Source of the DNA: Trachelipus rathkii
Lineage: Eukaryota; Arthropoda; Malacostraca; Isopoda; Trachelipodidae
Reading direction: 5' to 3'
Length of the DNA: 41,431 nucleotides
NCBI GenBank assembly: GCA_015478945.1
Contig: JABUQX010059982.1
Coordinates: 1-41,431 of the forward strand
The translations under genes were made by a program, and so were the position numbers. The notes beneath the pieces were generated by a model, which was not told the origin of the DNA, made no database searches, and saw only the letters and a program-made list of their open reading frames with translations. This document shows, piece after piece, positions 25,161 to 36,155 of this stretch (position 1 is its first letter; the number at the start of each line of letters is the position of its first letter).

Positions 25161-26374
25161 ATTTAATTCATTCTTATCGTGAGAGAGATTTAGCGAATTT
25201 AGACCGTTAAAATTCAGACCCGCTTGCGAATGGAAACTATATTTGAATGTCAGATGTTTGATAGATTTTCAATATTAACACACAACATATTAAATTGGTT
25301 TATATATTTAACTCACTATTTTATATTATATTTAAAACTAATAATTTCATATCTAAAATTGTCCGCTGATTACAAAAAATGTATTCTCCTTTTAAACTGT
25401 AGGCAAACTAAACATAACCAAAGTTGTAAATATATGTACTCCATACACAATATAGATGCATATATTATATTATTTTATTTATTTATATATATACCTTTCT
25501 TTATTATATTTTATTATTTATCATTTTATTTTTTATTTTATATACTTATTATATATATATTATTATTATGTATATATAATTTATTAAATATTATTCATAA
25601 ATATCATATATTATTATCTATATATAATTATCTAAGGTATATAGGTATATATATATAGTACTACTATTATTATTATATTATATCTGTATATATAATTTTT
25701 ATCACCTCCGTCATGTCCTTTTTGCACATTGACATTTAACGGGCTAAAATAACTATAACAGCTACACGGAAATAAATATAAACATTTTTGATTTCAGCAT
25801 GCAATTTCATCTATGAAACTTAAATTTTTTTTTTTTTTTATTTTAATATTTATTAATAACACCTTAAATATTAGTATCATCTTAGGTCTGGCAAGCGTAC
25901 GCCCTCATCAACCTTCCCATTTCTGCAGTAGAGCGAGAGCAAGAGTTACCAAATATTGTTTTTTTATATTATCGCTCTGAGAAATGTTAATGTTCTTTTA
26001 TTTTCTGTTTAGGGGGTGATCGAGCCGACGGTGGGACAGAGGGGGGATGCCCCCTTCGTCCCCCGGTAGGCCTGGAAACCCCGACTCTGTCCATCTTTGT
26101 GGTTTACCCTTGGGGTATCTTTTAGTTAAAAAAAATCAACATTTTTAGGCAATTTTGACGCTCCCTCGGAGCGCCAGATGGTTCAAGGTCGTTATGTAGC
26201 AATCAAAACGATCAATGAACTGATAAAGTTTTCCCAACATTTTTAACAACTTTAATTTTTCAAATGTTTATCTTTTTTTTTTAATTTATCGATATAAATG
26301 CTTCCTGATTAATAAAATGTTTATTTATTTTCCTGTAGCTGTTTTTAGTTTTTTAGTAACATGCCTGGTCTTTC

Positions 26375-26437
26375 GGATGCGATATATATATAATATTTAC
26401 TACTATATATATTTATATATATATATATATATATATA
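26375..26437. repeat. (AT)n microsatellite
   Basis: Interrupted AT dinucleotide with a pure core at 26415-26437. Confidence 0.9.
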
Positions 26438-26584
26438 AGAATTTAATATATTTAATATATTTCATATCTATTCTATCAAAACTAAAATATTTTAATAATA
26501 TAAAAATAAGGCAAGTTACGTTATAGTATATAGTATATATATATATTATATTATATATATATATTCTTTTAGCGAGGTAAATGT

Positions 26585-26735
26585 TTGAGCATCTGCAATC
26601 CGCATCCGGAGATCCTCGATTAAAATTGACATCGCCGCATCGCACCCCAATCTCTGGAAAACACCGCTACGCATCTTATGCAATCCGCTTCCATTCCACT
26701 CAACGACATCTCCGCATCCGCAATCTTTTGTCCAT
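26585..26735. repeat. CATCCGC-rich block, copy A
   Basis: Several irregularly spaced CATCCGC, AATCCGC and CATCGCC words in AT-rich surroundings. The same words recur at 29375-29522. An open frame through it (26581-26838) runs on into TA repeats and is probably not coding. Confidence 0.5.
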
Positions 26736-26839
26736 GGGATATATATTTACAATATATAATATATATATATATATTCTAAGTATTCGTATTTATATATATA
26801 CTATATACTATATATATTTATACTATTATATGGTTTAGT

Positions 26840-28100
26840 TCTCTCCTTCATTACATATAACTTCAAGCATGTAGTTTTTATCATTTTTTTTTTTTATTTT
26901 ATCCCCCCTTTGATTTAAGTAACTAAAAGTGGATTTTTGTTTTTACAAAATTTGTAAGAGTAACTTCAACTAATAGCTACTATATATTTTTTAATTTTAC
27001 TACAGAAATTTTACTTCTAAAGCATAACGGAACATTGATATACTTCTGAAAAATGACAACTATCAACTCATCATGTGTTCGTAACTAAACTTTTTATTTT
27101 ATTTATTATGTATTCTCTTTATTTTTTGAAGCATTTATTAATTTTTGAAGCATAATTTAACCTAATATAAATTTTTAAATTATTAAAATTATGAACTTCA
27201 AATTAACAGCATTATTTTTGTTAGGCCACTTTCTGAATAGGCTGAGGTTGGGGGAAAGGGGATGGGTGGATGCCAAGGCGAAGTGCACATTGAAAAGGCA
27301 AAAACTCTCGCTATCATATATATATATACTATATTACTATATTATTCTATAATTTACCTATAACCACACCTCACGCTCACACTGTCAAACCAGACACTCC
27401 CCAATCACACCGATCTCGTCGAATTGCTCGGTTATTTCCCCCTCACTACCTCTATTCAATTACACTAGTACATATTCAAAGGCCCAACCCTCCTCCTCTC
27501 TCGCTCCTCCTCTTTTTTGTATAACTGCCCACGGTTCATATATATAAATATCAAATATCAATGTATATCATTATAATATATAATATTACTATATTCATAT
27601 AGTATAGTATACGTAATATTATAGTTCATATATCTATCTACCCTACTATAACCCCCTCCACCACGGGATGTATAATATCATAATACTCAATTATAATATA
27701 ATTTAGCTCGTATAATAGTACATAATTATATATACTAATATAATATATATAAATATCATCATATATAAAATGAAATTTTACTATATATATAGCTATAACT
27801 ACTAATAGTATCTAGTATTATATATAATCATAAATACTATGAGTAAATATCATTCTTACACACTAGTAAAAATTCCCTAAGCTACTTAGTATAACAATAT
27901 AATTAACCTGCAACTATACTAATATTAATTATCCTCAGCCAATATATATATTAACTATTATACCAAGTATACTAACTATCCACTCGTAGTCATATTATAT
28001 ACATGTAAAATTTTTTAGTGTATATATACCTATATCAATATATAATAATGCATATACTTCACAACATGAATTAAATTCCCACTGCAAATTAATGAAATTA
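26840..28100. other. No gene seen; TA-rich
   Basis: AT-rich DNA with TA-type arrays at 27315-27350 and 27535-28050. 27230-27290 is a G-rich patch without other features, and 27360-27530 is C-rich and ORF-free. Confidence 0.45.
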
Positions 28101-28109
28101 AAAGCATCG

Positions 28110-28197
28110 TGTTTTTTTTTTTTTTTTTTTTGGTTTTCCGTTTTATTTTTATCTACTTTTTAGTTTTGTTTTTTTTTTTGTTTTTTTTTTTTTTGGT
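28110..28197. repeat. Poly(T) tracts
   Basis: Three long T runs (up to about 20) separated by short mixed sequence. Possibly the reversed poly(A) tail of a retroposed element, but no body is recognisable to the right. Confidence 0.8.
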
Positions 28198-28312
28198 TCT
28201 TGGCTCTTTATCAAAAGTCAACAATTTTTCGAGGCTATCCAATTACACCAACGTTCCACCAGATTAATTGAAACTGTCAGCAAACGTAGGCTGCCCTAAG
28301 AGAACCAAAATA

Positions 28313-28640
28313 CACAGTGACACACCACAACACACCACACCACTCTCTAATAATACGAAATTATATATACTCAATAAATATATTATATAAGTATAGTATA
28401 ACCATATCCATCACTAGTACTAACGATAGTCTATTACGTTGTGTTTGTTCCTACCTGGTGTTTGTTTGGTTTGTGGTTGTGGTGTCGTGGTGGATGTGGT
28501 GTGGATGGTTTTGGCACAGGTGTGTTGGCTTGGTTTTTGTGGTTATGTAGGCGGTTGTTGGTCGTGGGGGTTGGAGTTGTATGGGTGTGGTGTTTTGTGG
28601 ATGGTGTGTGTTTGATGGTTTGTGTGTGTGTTGGTAATAA
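28313..28640. repeat. CCACA / TGTGG polarity-switch palindrome
   Basis: A CACCACA-rich left part (28313-28347) and a long TGGTG/TGTGG-rich right part (28458-28640) are complementary in composition and could pair around an AT-rich loop at 28348-28440. The W-, G- and V-rich readings through the right part are low-complexity. Confidence 0.6.
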
Positions 28641-29374
28641 TACTAAGTATATATATATCTGGTATGTAACTTATTTTCAAAATTAACTATGTAGTGATAT
28701 ATATAGAGGAATCACCTATTAGTAATAAACTTATATATATATAAATATATTAATATACTGTAATATAATAAACTCTAGTTGTAAAAAGACCTAATATATA
28801 TATAACTCTCATACATAATGTCTGCTCTATTTATCATATATATATGTAGTATTTGGTGTGGTGTGCGGTCGTATGAGCAACCGTGTTTTGTGTGGCTGTA
28901 ATAGAAGAGCTATACGAGATAAGACACAAGATTCCATCTATAGGTCACGTAAACTTCGCGCAGAGAATCAAAGTACTGGATTTAAACCCGCGAGAGATGC
29001 CAATTGCTTTAAAGTCTAAAAAATTCAATATACATATTCAATAAATAATCACTAATACAATAATACTATCATAAATAGAATAAATAATAAAGTAAAATGA
29101 GCGCCGGCGCCTACGGGTATGGCGTGACTGTTTACCCCCCTTCATCTAGCATTCCTCAACCAACCCACTTCGACTCGGGTTTGGCTAGCAACTCCTTCAC
29201 TAGGACTCCTAGTATATATATTATATATATATATATTTATATACTATATTATTATATATATATATATATATCTATATATATATATCATATATATATATAT
29301 ATATACTAATTATACATAAATACGAAGGTCGCTTATCTTTGTGCTGACATCACCTCTTGATCCCCCGCGCTGGG
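28641..29374. other. No gene seen
   Basis: TA-rich sequence with small mixed patches at 28855-29010 and 29097-29210. The latter begins GC-rich (GCGCCGGCGCC palindrome at 29100) and then runs into (AT)n at 29215-29306. Confidence 0.4.
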
Positions 29375-29522
29375 AGGCTGTGAACATTAACATCGCGATC
29401 ACGCATCCGCATGATCCCACGAGGATTATAAAAAATCTGACTCGCAATTCACATCCGAATTCCGCGGATTGTTTAGAAATCTCACATCCGCGATCCGCGG
29501 GATGTCACAGAATTTGACATCC
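29375..29522. repeat. CATCCGC-rich block, copy B
   Basis: Repeated GCATCCGC, CACATCCGC and ATCCGCGG words, including a near-palindrome GCGATCCGCGG. Shares its word set with 26585-26735. Confidence 0.5.
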
Positions 29523-29534
29523 TTCAATACCTCT

Positions 29535-30075
29535 TTCACTAATAGATATAAATATATATATATATATAATATATATATGTAATTATAATATATATATACT
29601 ATTATAGTATACTACTCCCTATATATCACATATACTACCTATATATCAATACAAATAATATTTAAGTAAATTAATAAATAGTATATATATGAGTACTATC
29701 ATAGTAGTTAATATATATATACCGGTATATATATATATATATATATTTAATATATATATAGTATATCTATCTATATATATATTTTATATATCCTATATAG
29801 TTTAGGGATTATAGTATTCTGGATAAATACTACTATAAATAACGTATATACGATACTCTATAATTAGGTAAGTATACGTATTATAATAACGGTATATAGC
29901 TATTATCACTATATACGGTATATATATATATTATATATCATACTATAGTATATATAAGTATATATATTATATATATATTAATTATAATATATATATATAT
30001 TAATAGTATACTCAACATATACTACTATATACTGATATATATAATATATATATACTCACTATACTTTCTTCTGAT
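29535..30075. repeat. Interrupted TA-rich array
   Basis: About 540 bases of AT dinucleotides broken at short intervals by single C or G bases (forms such as TATACTATA), giving many overlapping hairpin possibilities. No gene. Confidence 0.9.
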
Positions 30076-30269
30076 TGATCAAAATAATCTCTATATACTA
30101 TTATTATACTATATATAACTTACCTAATACTTAATATATAAATATAATACTAACTATTAATATATTATAGCTAATACGTCCTCTAACTAACAATAATAAT
30201 ATAACTATAATATATACACTATACTATATATTAATAATTATATAATATATAGCTACTATAATTATTATA

Positions 30270-30428
30270 CAATAAATAATAATAATAATAATAATCATAA
30301 AGTAACAATATAATAATTAATAATCGAACTAAGTAATACTCTAATAATAATATAATAATAAATGAATAATAATAATAAATAATAATAATAATAATAATAA
30401 AATAATAATAATAATAATATATAATAAT
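30270..30428. repeat. (AAT)n microsatellite
   Basis: About 160 bases of AAT/ATA units with scattered substitutions. Long Tyr/Ile readings on the minus strand are produced by the repeat. Confidence 0.95.
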
Positions 30429-30754
30429 TAATAATATACTTGCAAGCCACCACTTGCATGTTCGAGTTGTTTTGGGCGTGAATAGGCGATGTGGAATCCA
30501 ACAATTGGGCGTGGTGATGTACAGGCGAACAAAGTGCACGTCACAATCAGAATATTATGAGTTTCATGACGCTAGCTCGCAATAAATCCGTAAAGCATCG
30601 TATTGTAACATACACACACATACAATAATAAATACATATATACAGGAATACTGTTTTTACGTAATATCGTAGCGAGATTATTTGAATTCTAAATACAAAA
30701 ATTATATATATATTTTTTTCTTTCTATAGGAAGTATAACATATAAATATAGTTA

Positions 30755-31321
30755 ATAAATATATATATATATATATATATATATCATATATATATATATC
30801 ATATATATACTTATAATATATAATATATATTAAATTATAATAACATTAAAATTCTTAAAACCATAGCTTGAAATAAGTACGTAAAATAAATCTCAAAATT
30901 ACGTCACACAAATATATATTATACTATACTATATATATATATATATATACTATATATTATATCTAGTATACTATATATATATAGATATTGTTAGCTATAA
31001 AATAGTGTGCATTTAGTGTTACCCCCTGCTCGAAATTAACCATCACAAAGACGGATATATATATGGTGGTTCTATTTTGTTGGATGTATTTATTGTACAT
31101 ATACTAGTATATTGTATTAATATATTATATATATATATATATACTATTATATATATATATATATATATATAATATATCTTATATATATAGTATTATATAT
31201 ATATATATATATATATATACTCACATATATTTTTTTAGTATACTTATATATTATAAATATTAGCTATAATATATTAATATATAGTATATATAATATAATA
31301 ATATCATATATCTATATATCA
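30755..31321. repeat. (AT)n microsatellite cluster
   Basis: AT arrays at 30760-30830, 30918-30985 and 31115-31220 with short mixed spacers. No gene. Confidence 0.9.
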
Positions 31322-31879
31322 TCGGCGACTCCAGCAACTTTTTACTCACTTTTTACTACTCTTCCAAATATCTCCACCCAATACTTACGATTTTCTCCAC
31401 CATCTTTATCCTGTCTCCTTCCCATCTTTTCATACAAACTCTCTCCGCCACCTTCTTCTCATCTAACTAGACCACATGATCTTCGTCTTTTTCTGTGTTT
31501 ATAGGCAAGCCGGCCTCTCTCAGCCTGTGGCGAAAACATATCACTACCGTCTCTCAACACTGTCTCCCCTTCGCTTCCCGCACGCCATTCTCCCGCATAC
31601 ACCAAAACTATCACCGTCCACAATCTCCGATACCTTTCTCTCACCTTCTTTATCACTACATCAGATACCGATACACAAACAAAATTGGTAGACAACACGC
31701 ATCTCCTATGTCCTTAAACGCCTCTCCTCACCTCGCCCAAATTCCTTATTCTCAATATTCTCGTTCTTTTTACATTTACTATTCATACAACCCTCCAGGA
31801 TTTCTCTCAACTTTTACCCACTGCATACTCTCTCTCTCTCTCAATCCTCTCTCTACCCTCAACATTTAGTTACTGTTAC

Positions 31880-31918
<39 letters not shown>

Positions 31919-32900
31919 TCTCTCTCTCTTCTCTCTCATTCTTCCTCTTCTCTCTATAGGCACTGGAACTCGAAAAGCTTTCTTGAGATCTAGGGAAAGC
32001 TATATATGCCTCGTTGTTGAATTCCCACTACCTTTTTCAAAAGGTACATTTCTCAAAAGCGAACAAGAGATCCGTCGTGCTTCTGTTCTTCTTTTGTTAT
32101 ATCCGTGCTGCTTCTTCCCCAGTCCTGGGCTCTAACCACTAATCTCAACCTTTTTCTCTAAACATTCTCTTCATATGTTTTTTTGCGCCACAAATGGTTT
32201 CACAAGGAAATGTCCCATGTAGTTTTTACAGTCTCTGTGTCTCCTTTTCCCTTATCATTGGCACTATAATGGACTTTCCCCATCCTTCTGGTACTCACTC
32301 TCGTTCCAACACCTTTTTAAACAAAATTTTACCTTAAAAATTAAACAGCTTCAATAAAATTTCTTCTTCCTCATTTTCTCGCTCCTTTATTTCAAATTCT
32401 ATGGGTAACCCATCTTCACCCGGTGTGTATTTACCGTTCTTTGTCAATCCGGCTTTTTCTAGTGTGGTCACATTACCTTCACCTACTCTATAGTAATTCA
32501 TATGTTCTATAATTCTCTTCCAATACGATTATAAATCCTCACTCCTCCTCCTCCTCTCATTTTTACGTGTTTACCTCTCTTATAATAATAATACCAATTC
32601 ATCTTGGTCACTCCCCTGTATAAACACAAAGTCAAGCGGCTCCCCTCCCTGTTCTTTCATATTTAGCAGATCTCTGAAGTACTCTATCCATCTCCTGTTT
32701 GTGTACCTCTCCGATTTCAACCAAAACTTTTTTCTGGTTTATTCCATGAGTTGGCCACTTTCCTTACTTGAATTACCTTTGATTCTTTATAGTGTTTCTT
32801 TGCCAGTTACCTAATCTTCTTCTACCCTTTTCATAGCTAGTTCTCATCTCTTCCCGCCTCTCTCCTTTGGCCAGCCTCTTCTTTTATCTCCATTCTTACT
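31322..32900 (-). pseudogene. LINE reverse transcriptase, decayed
   Basis: Minus-strand reading from 32900 downwards shows the usual order of a non-LTR RT in changing frames. The linker is RWIEYFRDLLNMKEQGGEP (about 32636-32700). GKYTPGEDGLPIE (32397-32440) comes next, then WGKSIIVPM (32256-32286) and RDCKNYMGHF (32209-32238). LDLKKAF follows (31973-31994), the conserved box that normally reads LDLxKAFD. Then come DVVIKKVRE (31637-31662) and LREAGLPINTEKDEDHVV (31470-31521), which resembles the segment after YADD. The YADD box itself is not intact; the aligned place reads LVYAGEW. At least five frame changes are needed. Target-primed insertion into the host genome would have been the role of the intact protein. 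It is from a different LINE group than the 3.6-4.4 kb fragment, judged by the different wording after YADD. An AT array adjoins its low end. Confidence 0.8.
31880..31948. repeat. (CT)n microsatellite
   Basis: CT run of about 30 bases followed by CTT/CT mixtures, interrupting the LINE remnant. Confidence 0.9.
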
Positions 32901-32924
32901 TATTCACCTATAAATAATATTTAT

Positions 32925-33175
32925 TAACTTACTATATATATCAAAAATATTATATTATTAGGTATATATATTATTATTATGGTATACTACTTATATAATA
33001 TATATAAGTTCATACGTATTATATATATATATTATAATTTATTAAATGATTATAACATATATATATTATCTATATAGTGAGGCGGGATCATTTAGAGTGT
33101 TGTCGATATAATAGACTAGAAGTATAGATATGTATTTATTATCTATTATTAACATTTATATATTATAGGTGTAAG
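32925..33175. repeat. TA-rich array
   Basis: Interrupted TA runs with no coding sequence. Confidence 0.8.
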
Positions 33176-33308
33176 AGGATGTATTCCCGGGACGTGTTGG
33201 TCATTTTGACAAGATGCCGGACCTACCTGAGGCCTTTTTTTTGGCAGCAGGTAATTTTTTGGCGAAATACCTCAGCTAACCAGGTTCATGAATGCAAGTT
33301 GTAAAAAC

Positions 33309-33490
33309 TTTTTTTTTTTTTTTGTTTTTTTTTTTTTTTTTTTTTATATTTTTCTTTTTTTTTTTTTTTTATTTTTTAGATTCTCTTGATTTATTTATTT
33401 ATTTTTTTTGGGTGTTGGTATTATTTTTAGATTTTATTTAATTTTATTTATTTATTTATTTTTCTTTTATTTTATAATATTATTTTTTTC
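33309..33490. repeat. Poly(T)-rich tract
   Basis: About 180 bases of T runs with A, G and C interruptions, ending at a homopolymer C tract. Confidence 0.9.
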
Positions 33491-33498
33491 GCGGATTT

Positions 33499-33532
33499 CC
33501 CCCCCCCCCCCCCCCCTTAAGGGTGGGGGGGG
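33499..33532. repeat. Oligo-C / TTAA / oligo-G hairpin
   Basis: Eighteen C, then TTAA, then GGG-T-GGGGGGGG, which can fold into a C:G hairpin or adopt quadruplex-type structure. Homopolymer length is likely inaccurate. Confidence 0.85.
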
Positions 33533-33655
33533 CGTTTCGGGGGTTCACCCAACCCCGCGCGTTTTTCCGCTTAAAGCAAGGCCCCGCCGAAGCCCGCGCC
33601 GACCGAGCCCACCGCAGAACGCTGCCCGCGCCCCGCACTGCACCAAAGCCAGCGA
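33533..33655. other. Short CpG-rich island
   Basis: About 120 bases with many CG dinucleotides and CCCGC words, in strong contrast to the flanks. The open frames through it are Pro/Arg/Ala-rich and have no domain. Function unknown; it could be part of a mobile element or a transferred fragment. Confidence 0.5.
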
Positions 33656-33724
33656 CGTTTTTTTTTTATTTTTTTCGCTGTTTCGCGCATCTCGTTTTTT
33701 TTTCTAATAACTATGATAGTATTC

Positions 33725-33990
33725 TTAATATCCACGAATGCATTCATAAAGAGACACATACACTCACACCTTATACACACAACACGCAGACGCCTCATTC
33801 AACCCCACCGTCCGACGCCCTCCTACCCCACCTCCCCGCCGGCGACCCCGTTCATTCATCGATCGTTTCTTTCTTCTCTGATAACGCCCTTACCATTCAC
33901 CGTGACTGCTTTTCTGTGCTGTGCTCTCCGCAGGGGTCTTCCCCAATCCCCCATAATAGTTTTTTCCACCATTGAACTTCATTGGCCAAA
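33725..33990 (+). repeat. Dispersed repeat, copy B (matches 7500-7695)
   Basis: Carries the ordered words shared with 7.5-7.7 kb: AATATCCAC, ACATACACTCAC, CATTCATC, CCATTCACC, ACTGCTT and CCCAATCCCC. It is longer than copy A because of extra C-rich sequence in the middle. Confidence 0.55.
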
Positions 33991-34009
33991 TTCAAAATTC
34001 AGTTTTGGA

Positions 34010-34125
34010 CTATATATATATATATATATATATGATTATATGATTATAATATTTATCTATATACTATATATAGTATTATATATATATCTATTATAATACT
34101 ATATATATATAATACAATAATATCA
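34010..34125. repeat. (AT)n microsatellite
   Basis: AT dinucleotide tract with single-base interruptions. Confidence 0.9.
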
Positions 34126-34397
34126 TATATATGAGTTTTGCTCTTGTAGCTCTTCTTGGACAGGCTTTCATCAAGGTATCCTGAACGCCTTGGGCCTTCT
34201 TTAAGGAATGGTCGCCACCTGCTCATTTTATACCTACTACCTTCGTAGTCATGTATATGTCGATTTCACTGGCGTTTGCCGCCATTACATGTATACTGCA
34301 TCATGCGCGCCTTCTGGCGCATAAACATCTTCGATGCGAATCCATCCACCCCAAGAAATGAACAAAAGGAAATTGATGGGAATTTAAAAAAATTGTG

Positions 34398-34500
34398 ACC
34401 TATACCACGTCACTAACCCAGAACTGGAACTCGACCCTCGTAGCGCTCTTAAGGAAGTGTATATTAGGACTCTCTAACTAATTGGGCTCCGATCTGATGC
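34398..34500 (-). mobile_element. tRNA-like SINE, family 2, copy B
   Basis: Minus-strand box A-like ATCGGAGCCCAATTAGTTAG (34474-34493) and box B-like GGGTCGAGTTCC (34426-34437), the same order as at 8125-8235. Shared flanking words are GGTTAGTGAC here and GGTTTGTGAC in the other copy. The copy may extend to about 34140 on the low side, where GC-richer sequence lies, but no match there was found. Confidence 0.55.
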
Positions 34501-34654
34501 CCTTTCAATATATAAAAATATGTTACTTTATAATTATACAGATCGTTTATGACCATAGCACACCGAATTTGGAAATACTATTTTTCCATATTAAAGGAGT
34601 GTCTTAAGAAAAAGAATGGGGGTTTAGGCATTTTATACTATATGCCAATTTATA

Positions 34655-34755
34655 ATTTATATATATATACATAATTTATTATATATTACATACATAATTT
34701 ATATAATTATATATCATATATATATCATATATATATATATATTATATACGTATAA
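34655..34755. repeat. TA-rich array
   Basis: ATATATA and ATAATTTAT mixtures. No gene. Confidence 0.85.
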
Positions 34756-34806
34756 AAATTATCTTATTCTTTTATTTATAAATCGAGTTAAGTTTTCCTT
34801 TGAGAT

Positions 34807-34840
34807 GAGAAGAGAGGAGAGGAGAGAGAGAGAGAGAGAG
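34807..34840. repeat. (GA)n microsatellite
   Basis: GA run with a few AGG interruptions. Confidence 0.9.
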
Positions 34841-34852
34841 TAGGGGGGAACA

Positions 34853-34969
34853 TAGTATATATTATATGATAGTATATAAATATTATATATTATATATATA
34901 TTATTTCATATATATATATATATATATACGTTTATATATATATATATATATTATATATATATATATATT
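34853..34969. repeat. (AT)n microsatellite
   Basis: Interrupted AT dinucleotide array. Confidence 0.9.
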
Positions 34970-35021
34970 AACTTGTTTGACCATGAAATTTCTCGACCTT
35001 GACCTTGCCGGATACCCCTAT

Positions 35022-35140
35022 ACCCCGCTACACCTAGCCCTAAACCCTGCACCTAACCTGAACCGTTCCTAACATAACCTAACCTACACCTACTATTTCA
35101 CCTAACCTAGCCTACACCTGAACCTAACCTAACTAGCGTA
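35022..35140 (-). repeat. Degenerate CCTAA (telomere-like) repeats
   Basis: About a dozen CCTAA/CCTAAC units with ACCTACACC and CCTGAACC variants. On the minus strand this reads TTAGG, the arthropod telomere motif. Confidence 0.65.
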
Positions 35141-35405
35141 ACACTATACCTTAGCACTACACCTATCTACTCCCTTGCAAATCCTAGCCTCCGCCGGGGC
35201 TTCAGCGGCCTTTTGAGCGGGCTCTCAACAGGTACACCTGATGCTTAGCCCTTTTCTCGCTGTAGGACTAATAATATCAATGTTTTGCTTCACTAACAGG
35301 AATGAACGATTGCAAACAGTTATAAAATATTTTTGTTTTTTTCATCAAGGCAATATTTTCATACTCTAACTTTATTTCCATCCGTCTGTTACTACAAAAC
35401 AAAAT
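35141..35405. other. No gene seen
   Basis: A GC-richer patch at 35185-35250 with GCCGGGGC and GCGGGCTC words, then AT-rich sequence. No open frame with a domain and no tRNA boxes. Confidence 0.4.
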
Positions 35406-35730
35406 TTACAGACACACACACTATATTTTTTACTTGAATACACCCACTCTATATATATAACTATGTATACACACCACACACACACACGTCACACACACAA
35501 CACACCACACACATATAACCCTCTCTGCTAATACATAACCCATGTATACTGATACACACAATAACCACTACACACAGACAGCACACACACACTTAAATCC
35601 ATTTAAAAAGCCTCGAACACTTTATGCTGTCAATATATAAACATTTAAACCCACATACACACCAGTGTACAACACCTCCATCTCACTTTTAACACACCAC
35701 ACTACGACATTCACCCCGTAATTATATATA
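35406..35730. repeat. Degenerate (AC)n-rich tract
   Basis: CACACA runs separated by short mixed pieces. Coding is unlikely. Confidence 0.8.
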
Positions 35731-36155
35731 CTGACTAACTTATACAAGCCACACTTTTCTCGAAGAGAGATTATAGTGATCAGTAAACATTTAGTGAACG
35801 ACTTTCATGGATAATCTCGCTGTGTGCCCAGTTGCACAATTATGCTGGAACCACAAGGTCGGATCACCAAACCACATAGTTTTCTCCCCAGGAAGGTAGG
35901 TAATATTCAAAATAATCCACATTAACACCTTATACACCACATTCACTATGACAACCCACTTACTGATACACTCTCACCCATGACACTTACATTTACATTT
36001 ACACTTATACATAGCATGTATATAAAACACACGACCCAACCCTTTGGTCTTCATGGGTCATCCCTAATTTTAGCCATCCCTAATTTTTAGACAGTTTAAA
36101 GATTTTTATTTTATAAATATTAAGAAAACATATACTTTTACAGACCTTAAACGCA
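35731..36155. other. No gene seen
   Basis: Mixed sequence, with ACACTT and ACATTTACA words at 35925-36010 that resemble those at 37060-37210. Confidence 0.4.

Larger units (their letters stand above)
24718..26128. mobile_element. 1.4-kb unit with long inverted ends
   Basis: The left end (24718-24822) and the reverse complement of the right end (26025-26128) align over about 105 bases. Shared words include AACTAAA, GATAC/AATAC, AGATGG, GAGTC, GGCCT, GGGG-ACGA-GGGGG and CCCCCCTC. The inside is mostly AT-rich, with no convincing ORF; a 144-codon frame at 25224-25658 is a by-product of TA-rich sequence. The arrangement suits a non-autonomous DNA transposon or two opposed copies of one repeat. 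Confidence 0.5.

Noticed and set aside
25224..25658. 144-codon plus-strand ORF
   Set aside because: The first third has mixed composition, but the rest is TA-rich low complexity with Ile/Tyr/Leu, and no domain is visible.
28441..28686. Trp/Gly/Val-rich ORFs
   Set aside because: They follow from a TGTGG-type low-complexity tract; several frames are open at once.
30231..30539. Tyr/Ile-rich membrane-like protein on the minus strand
   Set aside because: Produced by an (AAT)n microsatellite; no start context or domain.
33408..33975. Pro/Arg/Ala-rich ORFs through the CpG island
   Set aside because: They cross poly(T), oligo-C and AC-rich tracts in overlapping frames; no domain.
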